Assembly (NCBI GenBank): GCA_002368645.1
Contig: DFEE01000032.1
Location: 26,437 to 90,436 of the forward strand
Direction: 5' to 3'
Source of the DNA: Bacteroidales bacterium UBA3810
GTDB taxonomy: Bacteria; Bacteroidota; Bacteroidia; Bacteroidales; Paludibacteraceae
Length of the DNA stretch: 64,000 nucleotides
The notes beneath the pieces were generated by a model, which saw only the letters and a list, made by a program, of their open reading frames with translations, had not been told where the DNA came from and did not search any database. Numbering within the stretch: position 1 is the first letter of the stretch; each line of letters opens with the position of its first letter. The position numbers and the translations under genes are program-made. Below are positions 24,989 to 32,308 of this stretch, piece after piece.

Positions 24989-25758
24989 TACTTAGCGATA
25001 TATTGAATATCATCGAGTCTGCTGCGCCCTTGAAGTGGCAAGAACAATGGGATAACTCGGGGCTGCAAGTAGGTGATTTAAACGCGAATATTCAAAAGGC
25101 GTTATTGACCACAGACCTCACGGAGACGGTGGTCAATGAGGCTATTTCATGTGGCTGCCAACTCATTATCAGCCATCATCCCTTACTCTTTCATGGACTC
25201 AAACACCTGACGGGCGCGACCCCGCAGGAGAGGATTGTTGAAACCGCGCTTAAAAACGGTATTGCCATCTACTCCTCTCATACCGCCATGGATAGTTACA
25301 TCCATGGAGTTAGTGGTCGTATGGCGGAAAAGATAGGACTGAACCGGTACCGGATCTTAGTCCCTTCCGTGACCTATGGGGAAGAAGTCGGCTTGGGTGT
25401 CATAGGGACGCTCCCGCAAGCCGTTAAAACGGTTGACTTCGTGCAGCATGTCAAGACTGTTTTTGGCGCGCAATGGATTCGCTATACCGAAGGTAAAAAC
25501 TCCGTTCAAACCGTCGCTCTATGCGGTGGAGCCGGCGCTGAGTTCGTTTCCGAAGCTATCCGGCAAGGAGCTGACGCCTATATCTCTGCTGACTTTAAGT
25601 ACCACGATTTGCAGGCTGTCGCAGACCAATTAGTGGTCATTGACATGGACCATTGGGTTTCAGAGCATTTTACTCGCGAAATATTCCAAGAATTATTGGC
25701 GGGAAAAGTTGAAACCATTATTTCTAAAGAAGACAGAAGTCCGATTAAAACACTATAA
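24985..25758 (+). CDS. Nif3-like dinuclear metal centre protein (YqfO/YbgI family)
   Basis: A 257-residue member of the NIF3 family, hexameric proteins with two metals per subunit. Some are reported to act like GTP cyclohydrolase I type 2, but the role is unsettled. Metal-binding marks are ISHHPLLFHG and YSSHTAMD, and late DADAYISADFKYHD-like sequence (GADAYISADFKYHD) with IDMDHWVSEHF. The start is unusual: TTG at 24985, overlapping the stop of DUF5606, because the conserved first helix (LSDILNIIESAAPLKWQEQWDNSG) begins there and no ATG fits. A zinc-ribbon gene follows 12 bp later, a pairing I recall from other Bacteroidetes. Confidence 0.92.
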   Translation: MILSDILNIIESAAPLKWQEQWDNSGLQVGDLNANIQKALLTTDLTETVVNEAISCGCQLIISHHPLLFHGLKHLTGATPQERIVETALKNGIAIYSSHTAMDSYIHGVSGRMAEKIGLNRYRILVPSVTYGEEVGLGVIGTLPQAVKTVDFVQHVKTVFGAQWIRYTEGKNSVQTVALCGGAGAEFVSEAIRQGADAYISADFKYHDLQAVADQLVVIDMDHWVSEHFTREIFQELLAGKVETIISKEDRSPIKTL

Positions 25759-25770
25759 ATATATATAACT

Positions 25771-26523
25771 ATGGCAAAAGAAGTAAAAGAAATGACCGTA
25801 GAAGAGAAACTCAAAACTCTCTACGAACTGCAGCAAGTTGACTCGAAGATTGATGAGTTGCGTATTCTCGCCGGAGAACTCCCCCAGGAGGTGAAGGATA
25901 TGTCCGACGAAGTAGAAGGACTGCAGACCCGTCTCAGCAATATCAATGCCGAGATTAAAGAGTGCGATGTTCAAATCGCCGATCGTAAGGTGAAGATTGA
26001 TAATGCCAAAGCTGCTATTGCCCGCTATAAGGAACAGCAGGATAATGTGCGCAACAATCGTGAGTTTGATAACCTTTCTAAGGAGATTGAGTATCAAGAG
26101 ACCGATATTGAGTTGAGCCAGAAGAATATCCGTCGCTACGAAGAGCAGAAAGAAGCCGCTGTCGCCGAGAAAGACCGCACTACCCAGGCTATCACCGAGA
26201 AGAGTGCTGACCTGAATCAGAAGAAGGAAGAGCTCGATAAAATCCTCCAAGAGACCAAAGCCGAAACCGACACCCTCATGCTTCAAGCGGCAGAGTTGGA
26301 GAAGAAGATTGACGAGCGGCACTTAGCTGCCTTCAAAAGGATCCGCAAAAATGCCCATAACGGATTGGCTGTCGTTAAAGTAGAACGCGACTCTTGTGGT
26401 GGTTGCCACGCTAAGGTTCCGGCACAAAGACAATTGGATATCCGCTTGCATAAGAAGATTATCGTTTGCGAGTTCTGCGGACGTATCCTCGTCGATAGCG
26501 AAATGGTGGATAAGAAAAAGTAA
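25771..26523 (+). CDS. C4-type zinc-ribbon coiled-coil protein (DUF164/CT398 family)
   Basis: A 250-residue protein. Residues ~10-190 form a long antiparallel coiled coil rich in Glu/Lys/Gln. The C-terminus is a zinc ribbon with CGGCHAKVP and then CEFCGRILVD (CxxC pairs). The structure resembles the CT398/HP0958 type. HP0958 (FlgZ) in Helicobacter links flagellar mRNA and sigma-54, but Bacteroidales lack flagella, so the role here is unknown; a nucleic-acid-binding or chaperone role is likely. Placed 12 bp after the Nif3-like gene in the same operon and converging on parC. Confidence 0.9.
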   Translation: MAKEVKEMTVEEKLKTLYELQQVDSKIDELRILAGELPQEVKDMSDEVEGLQTRLSNINAEIKECDVQIADRKVKIDNAKAAIARYKEQQDNVRNNREFDNLSKEIEYQETDIELSQKNIRRYEEQKEAAVAEKDRTTQAITEKSADLNQKKEELDKILQETKAETDTLMLQAAELEKKIDERHLAAFKRIRKNAHNGLAVVKVERDSCGGCHAKVPAQRQLDIRLHKKIIVCEFCGRILVDSEMVDKKK

Positions 26524-26558
26524 ACTTAAACCCAAAATGGTCTAATGGCCGATTTGGC

Positions 26559-29177
26559 TTAAAATAAACTCAATTGGTCGTCCACAGGTTTAGACGATTC
26601 CGGAACGGAAGCATCTATCTCAATGGGGACATCTAAAACGGAAGGAACATCTGCTGCAGTGGGTGTTTCTTTGTTTTCATCGGGATTTTCGGAAGCCTCT
26701 TCTGGTTCAGGATCCGGCTCCGGCGTGATATCATTGATGGCGGATACCTCCAAGGTCGTAATTCGTTTGCCTTTTGCTTTGGGGGACTTGGCATCGATAA
26801 AATCCTCCATGTTGATAATCATTTTTTCCCTGTTTTCATCGGCATAAATGACCTCAAAGATAGGAGCATCCTTGTCGGTTAAAATAGTGATGGAACTGTC
26901 CTTGTTGTTGCCCAGGAAGTTTTGAACTTTTGCTGTGGCGTCAAAAGTGAATCGTTTGCCGTAGTAATACCCTAACTCCGCATTCCACATTGCCAAGGTC
27001 CATATCTTCTCTGGTGCAAACTTCTCAATCCGTAACCAGCCTGCTTCAAAGTGCGCCGTTTCTTCAAACGTGTTGAGATAATAATCTCCATTAGGCATGA
27101 TTACCAATATCCGGTCTTCCTCTTGGAACTCACCGAGATACGTGCCCTGCCCGTCGTAATTGATACGAAGCACATCGGGGTCGAACCATACCTTGCGACC
27201 GCCTAAGGTCGAATGACCTTTTTGCTTGAGGGTGATTGACTTTATTTCGTATTTCGTGAGTAAATTGCCTCGGGCGCTGCGGCTCTTGACGGCCAACTCG
27301 GAAAGGTCCTTGTAGGATTCCATTTTCTTCAAATGAAGTGCCGGCTTTAACGCAACTTTTATCACTTCAGCCTCTCCGTTGGGGTTGGCGGTGAAATAAA
27401 CAACCTTACTGCCTTCTTTGCCTTGTGTCAAGTCGTATTCTTTATCTTTCGCTACCCCCGATACATAGAAGCGCTTCATGTAATACGCCCCCTTCTTACC
27501 GTCGCGATACACTACATTATAAATTGTGCGGGTGTCGTTCTTCTTGAATATATCCACATGCAGAATATCCGTGCCGATAAATATCTTGTCCGCCACTTTG
27601 GTAATCTTGTATTTACCATCTTTGTGGAAGATAATAATGTCGTCTAAATCGGAGCAATTGCATAGGAACTTATCTTTCTTGAGACCGGTCCCGATGAAAC
27701 CTTCTTCGAGATTGATATAGAGCTTTTCATTCGCTTCGACAACGGTCTTGACATTGATGGATGCGAAATTGCGCACCTCGGTCTTGCGAGGGTAGCGCTC
27801 GCCATACTTGGCTTTAAGATTTTCAAACCACCGTATAGTGTACTCCGTGAGATGAGCGAGATTTTTCTCGCACGCCTTTATCTTACGCTCCAGCTCCTTC
27901 ATCAGTTCATCCGCTTTCTTGGCATCAAACTTCGTGATGCGAATCATGCGAATCTCAAAGAGCTTCTCTATATCCTCTGTACGAACCTCGCGAATGAGTT
28001 GCAACTTGAACGGCTCTAACGCTTTGTCCACAAAGGCTATTAACTTCTCTTTGTTGGGCGCCTCCTCGTAGCCTTGTTCCTTATAAATGCGGTTCTCAAT
28101 AAAGATGCGCTCCAAGGAGGTGTAGAAATACTGCTCTTGTAACTCGGATTTCTCTATCTCTAATTCCCATTTGAGCAACTCTTTGGTGTGCTCCGTGGAC
28201 ATCTTCAAGAGCGTCGTGATATTGGTGAAAATCGGTTTCTTGTTCTCAATAACGCAACAGTTCGGTGAGATAGACGTCTCGCAATCCGTGAAGGCATATA
28301 AAGCATCTATCGTCTTGTCCGACGAAGCGCCCGGAGCAAGTTGAACAACCACTTTTGCCTCGTTCGTCGTGAAATCGTCAACTTTGCGAATTTTTATCTT
28401 CCCCTTCTCCTGAGCTTTGATAATGGTCTCTATAATCTTGGTCGAAGTGGTACCATAGGGCACTTGGCTGATGATAAGGGTCTTATTATCATCGGCTTTC
28501 GTTATTTTGGAGCGCAACTTAATGCTTCCCCCACGCTCACCGTCATTATATCGGCTGACGTCAACTTCGCCGCCCGTCGGGAAATCTGGATATAATTGAA
28601 ACTCTTCACCGCGTAAATAGGCCAACGACGCATCGCATAACTCGTTGAAATTATGCGGCATAATCTTAACGCTTAGGCCTACGGCAATACCTTCGGCACC
28701 TTGGGCTAAGAGTAGGGGAAACTTAATCGGTAGATTGATGGGCTCTTTCTTGCGACCGTCATACGACAGCATCCAATGGGTCGTCTTGGCGTTAAAAACC
28801 GTTTCGAGGGCGAACTTACTAAGCCGGGCTTCTATGTAACGAGGAGCGGCTGCACCGTCTCCCGTCAGGATATTTCCCCAGTTCCCTTGACAATCAATCA
28901 GCAAGTCTTTTTGCCCCAATTGCACCAACGCATCACCTATCGACGCATCGCCGTGAGGGTGATATTGCATGGTCTGACCAACGATATTCGCCACCTTGTT
29001 GTACTTGCCGTCATCGACCATCTTCATCGCATGAAGTATACGGCGTTGCACAGGCTTAAGACCGTCCTCTATTGCTGGGACGGCCCGCTCTAATATCACA
29101 TACGAAGCATAGTCCAAGAACCAATCTTGGTACATGCCGTTAAGATGATATTTAATGCTGTCGTTGAACTCGGCCAT
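26559..29177 (-). CDS. parC: DNA topoisomerase IV subunit A
   Basis: Type II topoisomerase subunit that cuts and religates both DNA strands to unlink chromosomes, acting with ParE. The 872-residue protein has the winged-helix/tower core from residue ~20 (YASYVILERAVPAIEDGLKPVQRRIL), with the catalytic tyrosine in APRYIEARLS (Y114). A six-bladed C-terminal beta-pinwheel of ParC type spans about 490-800. The final ~70 residues are an acidic, Pro-rich disordered tail that ends exactly in DDQLSLF. QLSLF matches the beta-clamp-binding pentapeptide consensus. The gene follows a 55-residue membrane protein gene by 14 bp. parE is not in the window. Confidence 0.93.
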   Translation of the reverse strand: MAEFNDSIKYHLNGMYQDWFLDYASYVILERAVPAIEDGLKPVQRRILHAMKMVDDGKYNKVANIVGQTMQYHPHGDASIGDALVQLGQKDLLIDCQGNWGNILTGDGAAAPRYIEARLSKFALETVFNAKTTHWMLSYDGRKKEPINLPIKFPLLLAQGAEGIAVGLSVKIMPHNFNELCDASLAYLRGEEFQLYPDFPTGGEVDVSRYNDGERGGSIKLRSKITKADDNKTLIISQVPYGTTSTKIIETIIKAQEKGKIKIRKVDDFTTNEAKVVVQLAPGASSDKTIDALYAFTDCETSISPNCCVIENKKPIFTNITTLLKMSTEHTKELLKWELEIEKSELQEQYFYTSLERIFIENRIYKEQGYEEAPNKEKLIAFVDKALEPFKLQLIREVRTEDIEKLFEIRMIRITKFDAKKADELMKELERKIKACEKNLAHLTEYTIRWFENLKAKYGERYPRKTEVRNFASINVKTVVEANEKLYINLEEGFIGTGLKKDKFLCNCSDLDDIIIFHKDGKYKITKVADKIFIGTDILHVDIFKKNDTRTIYNVVYRDGKKGAYYMKRFYVSGVAKDKEYDLTQGKEGSKVVYFTANPNGEAEVIKVALKPALHLKKMESYKDLSELAVKSRSARGNLLTKYEIKSITLKQKGHSTLGGRKVWFDPDVLRINYDGQGTYLGEFQEEDRILVIMPNGDYYLNTFEETAHFEAGWLRIEKFAPEKIWTLAMWNAELGYYYGKRFTFDATAKVQNFLGNNKDSSITILTDKDAPIFEVIYADENREKMIINMEDFIDAKSPKAKGKRITTLEVSAINDITPEPDPEPEEASENPDENKETPTAADVPSVLDVPIEIDASVPESSKPVDDQLSLF

Positions 29178-29191
29178 GTCAAATCACCTCC

Positions 29192-29359
29192 TTAATCGAG
29201 CTTACGATTAAGAATGATATGGCACAGAATACCTACTACTTCTAACACTAAACTGGTAATCAACAATGCGTTAGAAGGCAGTGCAAAACGATAAACTACC
29301 AAACAGCATACTCCCAGCAAAACAAGAATAATGCCTAAAAATCTTAAGAATGTATTCAT
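29192..29359 (-). CDS. Small two-helix membrane protein, unknown function
   Basis: A 55-residue protein, MNTFLRFLGIILVLLGVCCLVVYRF, followed by a second hydrophobic helix and ending NRKLD. I use ATG 29359: the promoter -7 box is at 29400-29407, so the longer reading is not transcribed. It precedes parC by 14 bp in the same unit. Small proteins of this shape are widespread in Bacteroidetes, and I do not recognise a function. Confidence 0.7.
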   Translation of the reverse strand: MNTFLRFLGIILVLLGVCCLVVYRFALPSNALLITSLVLEVVGILCHIILNRKLD

Positions 29360-29399
29360 AATGGTATAAGTATAATAAGCGCTCCAATCTTTGCGGCTG

Positions 29400-29431
29400 C
29401 AAATATACAACAAATTTTTGGAATACGCAAA
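29400..29431 (-). promoter_or_regulatory. Promoter of the small membrane protein and parC
   Basis: On the minus strand TTTG, 20 bases, TATATTTG. Leader about 35 nt. Confidence 0.8.
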
Positions 29432-29504
29432 TAAAAGTGCAAAATTTTTGAATTTATGCAAATATAGATAGAATTTCACTTCTTCAAAAGAATTTTGTAA
29501 ATAT

Positions 29505-29537
29505 TTTTGCAAATTTGAGAAAAATACTATAACTTTG
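29505..29537 (+). promoter_or_regulatory. Promoter of fprA-rubredoxin
   Basis: TTTTG (ending 29509), 20 bases, TAACTTTG (29530-29537). Leader about 15 nt. Confidence 0.82.
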
Positions 29538-29556
29538 CAGAAAATTTTTAGGAATT

Positions 29557-30705
29557 ATGAAAAATATCAAGTATGTAGGGTGCGATGATGCAACTTTGGA
29601 TTTGTTTGAAAGCCAATATGTATTGCCGGAAGGCATGTGTTACAATAGTTATGTACTACTCGGTGAGGCGCGCGTGGCGGTGATGGATGCGGTGGATGCG
29701 CGTTGCTGCGAGGAGTGGCTCAAAAAGGTTGAAGAAATACTCGGCAACCGCAAACCCGATTACCTCGTTTGCCATCACATGGAACCCGACCATAGCGGCT
29801 CAATAAATGCCTTTTTGACGAAATACCCCGAAACAATTGTCCTTTGCTCCAAACAGGCTACGGTCATGGCAGCGCAGTTTGGAATTGACATAAAGAACCT
29901 GCAAGTGGTAGCCGAAGGACAGGTTATTGACCTCGGTGGACAAACACTGCAATTCGTTGCGGCGCCGATGATTCACTGGCCCGAAGTGATGATGTCCTAT
30001 TGCCCCGAAGAACAAGTCCTCTTCTCTGCGGATGCCTTTGGTAAATTCGGTGTGTATCACGCGGACGAAGATGATTGGGCATGCGAAGCAAGACGCTACT
30101 ACTTCAATATCGTCGGCAAATACGGAGCGCAAGTCGCCAATCTCCTTAAGAAATTGGCTGATAAGCCGATAACGACAATTGCCCCCTTGCACGGATATAT
30201 GCTTGAAGGCGAGAAAAAAGACGAAGCTCTGCGGCTTTATAATATATGGAGTACATATGGCGTGGAGACCGAAGGGGTCTTAGTCGCTTATGCTTCTATC
30301 CACGGAAATACCGCTAAAGCCGCTCAGCAATTGGCAGAAATCCTCAAAACAAAAGGTGCTGGTAAAGTGGCTATTACTGATTTAACGCGGGACGACATGG
30401 CGGAGGCAATTGAGGATGCTTTCCGAATGGATAAGTTGGTGCTTTGCTGTGCTACGTATGATGGTGACATCTTCCCCCCTATGCATATGTTCCTGCATAA
30501 ACTCCGCCTCAAAGGCTACCAAAATAGACGTGTCGCACTGGTTGAGAACGGCTCTTGGGCACCGCAAGCCGTACGCATCATGAAGGAAATGCTTGCTGCT
30601 TGCAAGAATATTGAGATTGTTGAACCGACCCTTACCATCCGAGGCGCACTCAAGCCCGAACAATCGGCGCAACTTGAGACACTCGCTGACGCATTGTTAG
30701 CATAA
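29557..30705 (+). CDS. FprA-type A flavoprotein (flavodiiron protein)
   Basis: A 382-residue flavodiiron protein that reduces O2 to water or NO to N2O in anaerobes, receiving electrons from rubredoxin. The N-terminal metallo-beta-lactamase domain (1-240) holds the diiron ligands in HHMEPDHSG and later HWPEVMMSY, SADAFG and PLHGYM. The flavodoxin domain (~250-382) binds FMN via AYASIHGNTAKAAQ and carries CATYDGDIFPPM. The downstream rubredoxin gene supports the electron path. It fits an obligate anaerobe meeting occasional oxygen. The spacer to rubredoxin (138 bp) carries an unusual 8-bp repeat array. Confidence 0.95.
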   Translation: MKNIKYVGCDDATLDLFESQYVLPEGMCYNSYVLLGEARVAVMDAVDARCCEEWLKKVEEILGNRKPDYLVCHHMEPDHSGSINAFLTKYPETIVLCSKQATVMAAQFGIDIKNLQVVAEGQVIDLGGQTLQFVAAPMIHWPEVMMSYCPEEQVLFSADAFGKFGVYHADEDDWACEARRYYFNIVGKYGAQVANLLKKLADKPITTIAPLHGYMLEGEKKDEALRLYNIWSTYGVETEGVLVAYASIHGNTAKAAQQLAEILKTKGAGKVAITDLTRDDMAEAIEDAFRMDKLVLCCATYDGDIFPPMHMFLHKLRLKGYQNRRVALVENGSWAPQAVRIMKEMLAACKNIEIVEPTLTIRGALKPEQSAQLETLADALLA

Positions 30706-30723
30706 AGAGCACTGCCCCCTTCC

Positions 30724-30805
30724 GACCCCCTGATATCTAGGCCTCCTGGTCCCCCGGCATCCTAGTATCCCGGTCTCCCGGCACCCTGGGCATCCTGGCA
30801 ACCAA
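30724..30805 (+). repeat. Degenerate 8-bp tandem repeat array (about 10 units)
   Basis: Successive octamers begin with G and mostly end CCYG: GACCCCCT, GATATCTA, GCCTCCTG, GTCCCCCG, GCATCCTA, GTATCCCG, GTCTCCCG, GCACCCTG, GCATCCTG, GCAACCAA, with single G insertions after the second and eighth. It fills most of the fprA-rubredoxin spacer. Same family as 5715-5738. Confidence 0.7.
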
Positions 30806-30843
30806 TTAACCAATATATTAACCCCCTTAAAAATCTAAACAGT

Positions 30844-31002
30844 ATGGCAAAGTACATTTGTGAAGTATGCGGGTACGAGTATGACCCCGCAGTTGGTGAT
30901 CCTGATAACGGCATTGCACCCGGCACTCCGTTTGAAGAACTTCCCGAAGATTGGACCTGTCCTCTCTGCGGCGTCGGAAAAGACCAATTCGCAGAAGCGT
31001 AA
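30844..31002 (+). CDS. Rubredoxin
   Basis: A 52-residue iron protein that carries single electrons to the flavodiiron protein upstream. The two Cys pairs that bind the iron are visible: YICEVCGYEY (C6, C9) and WTCPLCGVGKDQF (C39, C42). The standard Tyr/Trp core residues are present, as is the motif GDPDNGIAPGTPFEELPEDW. It starts with ATG 30844. Shares an operon with fprA and ends at a very strong hairpin terminator. Confidence 0.97.
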   Translation: MAKYICEVCGYEYDPAVGDPDNGIAPGTPFEELPEDWTCPLCGVGKDQFAEA

Positions 31003-31009
31003 AATTCCC

Positions 31010-31046
31010 AAAGCGGGTGTGTCAATACTGGCACACCCGCTTTTCA
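31010..31046 (+). terminator. Terminator of the fprA-rubredoxin operon
   Basis: A 12-bp perfect stem (31010-31021 with 31032-31043), loop of 10 nt, then T. It begins 8 bp after the rubredoxin stop. Confidence 0.88.
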
Positions 31047-31100
31047 ACTATTCCCCTCACCCTCACGCTCATCATGTAATACTTGCGCCGTATCCGCATC

Positions 31101-31166
31101 GGGTGCTGATCGGGTGCTCACCGAACCGTCCAAGAACCATCCGTGAACCATCGCCGAACAATCCCC
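31101..31166. repeat. Degenerate 11-bp tandem repeat (6 units)
   Basis: GGGTGCTGATC, GGGTGCTCACC, GAACCGTCCAA, GAACCATCCGT, GAACCATCGCC, GAACAATCCCC in strict 11-bp register. The later units resemble the array at 39155-39220. Confidence 0.6.
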
Positions 31167-31261
31167 TAAAAACCGCCCTGTAGTACACCTGCCTCTTGCG
31201 GCATGATGTGGCTTATTCTTGCCTAATTCTGCCAACGGGTAAATGTCCACAAACTATATTT

Positions 31262-31288
31262 TCTGCATGCAAAGTGCAGATTTTTTTT
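31262..31288 (+). terminator. Isolated terminator-like hairpin
   Basis: TCTGCA (31262-31267) pairs with TGCAGA (31275-31280), loop of 7, followed by eight T. It lies 216 bp beyond the rubredoxin terminator with no gene before it, so it may be a relic or end an unrecognised transcript. Confidence 0.5.
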
Positions 31289-31418
31289 GATATAGCCAAA
31301 TAATCTTATATTTTTTATAATCGAAAAATCTTATGATTTTGCTTGCATGAAGCAAAAATAGAGCTTCTTATCCGAAAATTGGCATGAGACGGTGTTAATA
31401 ATCGGCATAATTCATAAT

Positions 31419-31462
31419 GGAACTATAACGGATCTATAAAGGTGCTACGGGGATAGATAGGG
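31419..31462. repeat. Degenerate 11-bp tandem repeat (4 units)
   Basis: GGAACTATAAC, GGATCTATAAA, GGTGCTACGGG, GATAGATAGGG in 11-bp register. The first two units match strongly, the others weakly. Confidence 0.45.
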
Positions 31463-31509
31463 TAGTGAAACCTAATCGCAAAGACCTATGCAGGCTGGGT
31501 AAAGATTAC

Positions 31510-31581
31510 AAAAAAAAGAAGGGTTGTCATCTCGACAACCACAATCTTTACTTAACCTTAAATCTAATACCATGAAAAACA
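31510..31581 (-). ncRNA. Candidate small RNA, about 72 nt, minus strand
   Basis: A consensus promoter (31618-31587) fires leftwards, and about 40 nt after the expected start comes a terminator. Its stem GGTTGTC/GACAACC occupies 31540-31534 and 31528-31522, with loop GAGAT, then CTTC and eight T. There is no ORF of note on this strand within it. A 9-bp inverted repeat (31499-31507 with 31543-31551) encloses the terminator, so an alternative longer fold is possible. The unit stands alone between two terminators upstream and the 172-residue gene downstream. No family was recognised. It could be a trans-acting sRNA or a leader left by a deleted gene. Confidence 0.55.
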
Positions 31582-31586
31582 CGGTG

Positions 31587-31618
31587 CAAAAGTACTGCTA
31601 ATTTTTGATATATGCAAA
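31587..31618 (-). promoter_or_regulatory. Promoter of the candidate small RNA
   Basis: On the minus strand TTTG (31618-31615), 20 bases, TACTTTTG (31594-31587), a full match to the consensus and spacing used by the window's protein genes. Confidence 0.75.
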
Positions 31619-31706
31619 TTTTTAACGAAAAAAGTGCAAAATATCTTTTTTTTGAAAACTCCACTTTGCAAAAAAATGCTAATTTGCGACAAAATTATAA
31701 ATTTTA

Positions 31707-31738
31707 TTTGCATATGTCAAAACATATTTGTAACTTTG
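31707..31738 (+). promoter_or_regulatory. Promoter of the small T9SS protein and SusD-like gene
   Basis: TTTG (31707-31710), 20 bases, TAACTTTG (31731-31738). A leftward promoter-like element overlaps it at 31690-31721. Confidence 0.82.
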
Positions 31739-31783
31739 CACGCCAAATCAGGTACTAAGCAAACAGTATTAAATAATATAAAC

Positions 31784-32302
31784 ATGAAAAAACAATTTCT
31801 TCTGCCCCTCTTTGTGCTTCTTGCCTGCATGGGAGCACGTGCTGAAGTGCCCGCCGGCGCGGCACTAATCAGTACCCGTAACCAATCAATGGATGATTCC
31901 TCATTAAGTATCGTCAGTCTGCAACGAATTGAATTGGCGCTTAGTGAACAAAACCAAGTGCAATCCGTTTTCATCTTCGAGGATAACACTTCCGTGAGTT
32001 TCGATAATGTGGATGCAATATCTTTCGCGAGTGACAATAACGCTGTCACCGTAGAGCAAAAGGCTTTAACCGGACTGGATAATGCGACCGAAAAGAAAAT
32101 CCATATCTACCCCAATCCGGCTACTGAGAAGATTTATTTCTCCGGTATGAATGAACAGAGTAGAGGTTGTGTGATTAATGCTAATGCGCAGAGGGTGTGT
32201 GAGATAAATGGCGAGCAGACAGATTTGGATGTGTCTTCCTGGCCGGTAGGTACCTATATTATCTGCATAGACAATGAGATTTTCAAACTGATTAAACAAT
32301 AA
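31784..32302 (+). CDS. Small exported protein with T9SS type A sorting domain
   Basis: A 172-residue protein: signal peptide MKKQFLLPLFVLLACMGARA, then a region resembling the DUF-type prelude seen in many Bacteroidales proteins (QRIELALSEQNQVQSVFIFEDN, then SFDNVDAISFA). A C-terminal sorting domain starts at IHIYPNPATEKIYFSG and ends GTYIICIDNEIFKLIKQ. The YPNP start and K-rich end are typical of type IX secretion substrates of type A. Almost the whole mature protein is prelude plus sorting domain, so little room remains for a functional domain. Start at ATG 31784; upstream codons overlap the promoter. Six bp before the SusD-like gene. Confidence 0.82.
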   Translation: MKKQFLLPLFVLLACMGARAEVPAGAALISTRNQSMDDSSLSIVSLQRIELALSEQNQVQSVFIFEDNTSVSFDNVDAISFASDNNAVTVEQKALTGLDNATEKKIHIYPNPATEKIYFSGMNEQSRGCVINANAQRVCEINGEQTDLDVSSWPVGTYIICIDNEIFKLIKQ

Positions 32303-32308
32303 CGAGCC

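Larger units (their letters stand above)
31047..31783. other. Gene-free region of about 740 bp
   Basis: No protein gene or recognisable protein remnant was found on either strand. It contains 11-bp periodic repeats (31101-31166, 31419-31462), a lone terminator (31262-31288), a 5-nt-loop hairpin without T-run (31337-31357), a candidate small RNA with promoter and terminator on the minus strand (31510-31618), a second minus-strand promoter-like element (31690-31721: TTTG, 20 bases, TAATTTTG) and the promoter of the next gene. Confidence 0.75.

Noticed and set aside
31337..31357. Hairpin TTTTGCTT/AAGCAAAA as a terminator
   Set aside because: No T-run follows on either strand beyond the stem itself, and no gene ends nearby.
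31573..31602. Nine-codon ORF (MKNTVQKYC) on the plus strand in the gene-free region
   Set aside because: No plus promoter precedes it; the bases are better explained as the promoter and start of the minus-strand RNA.
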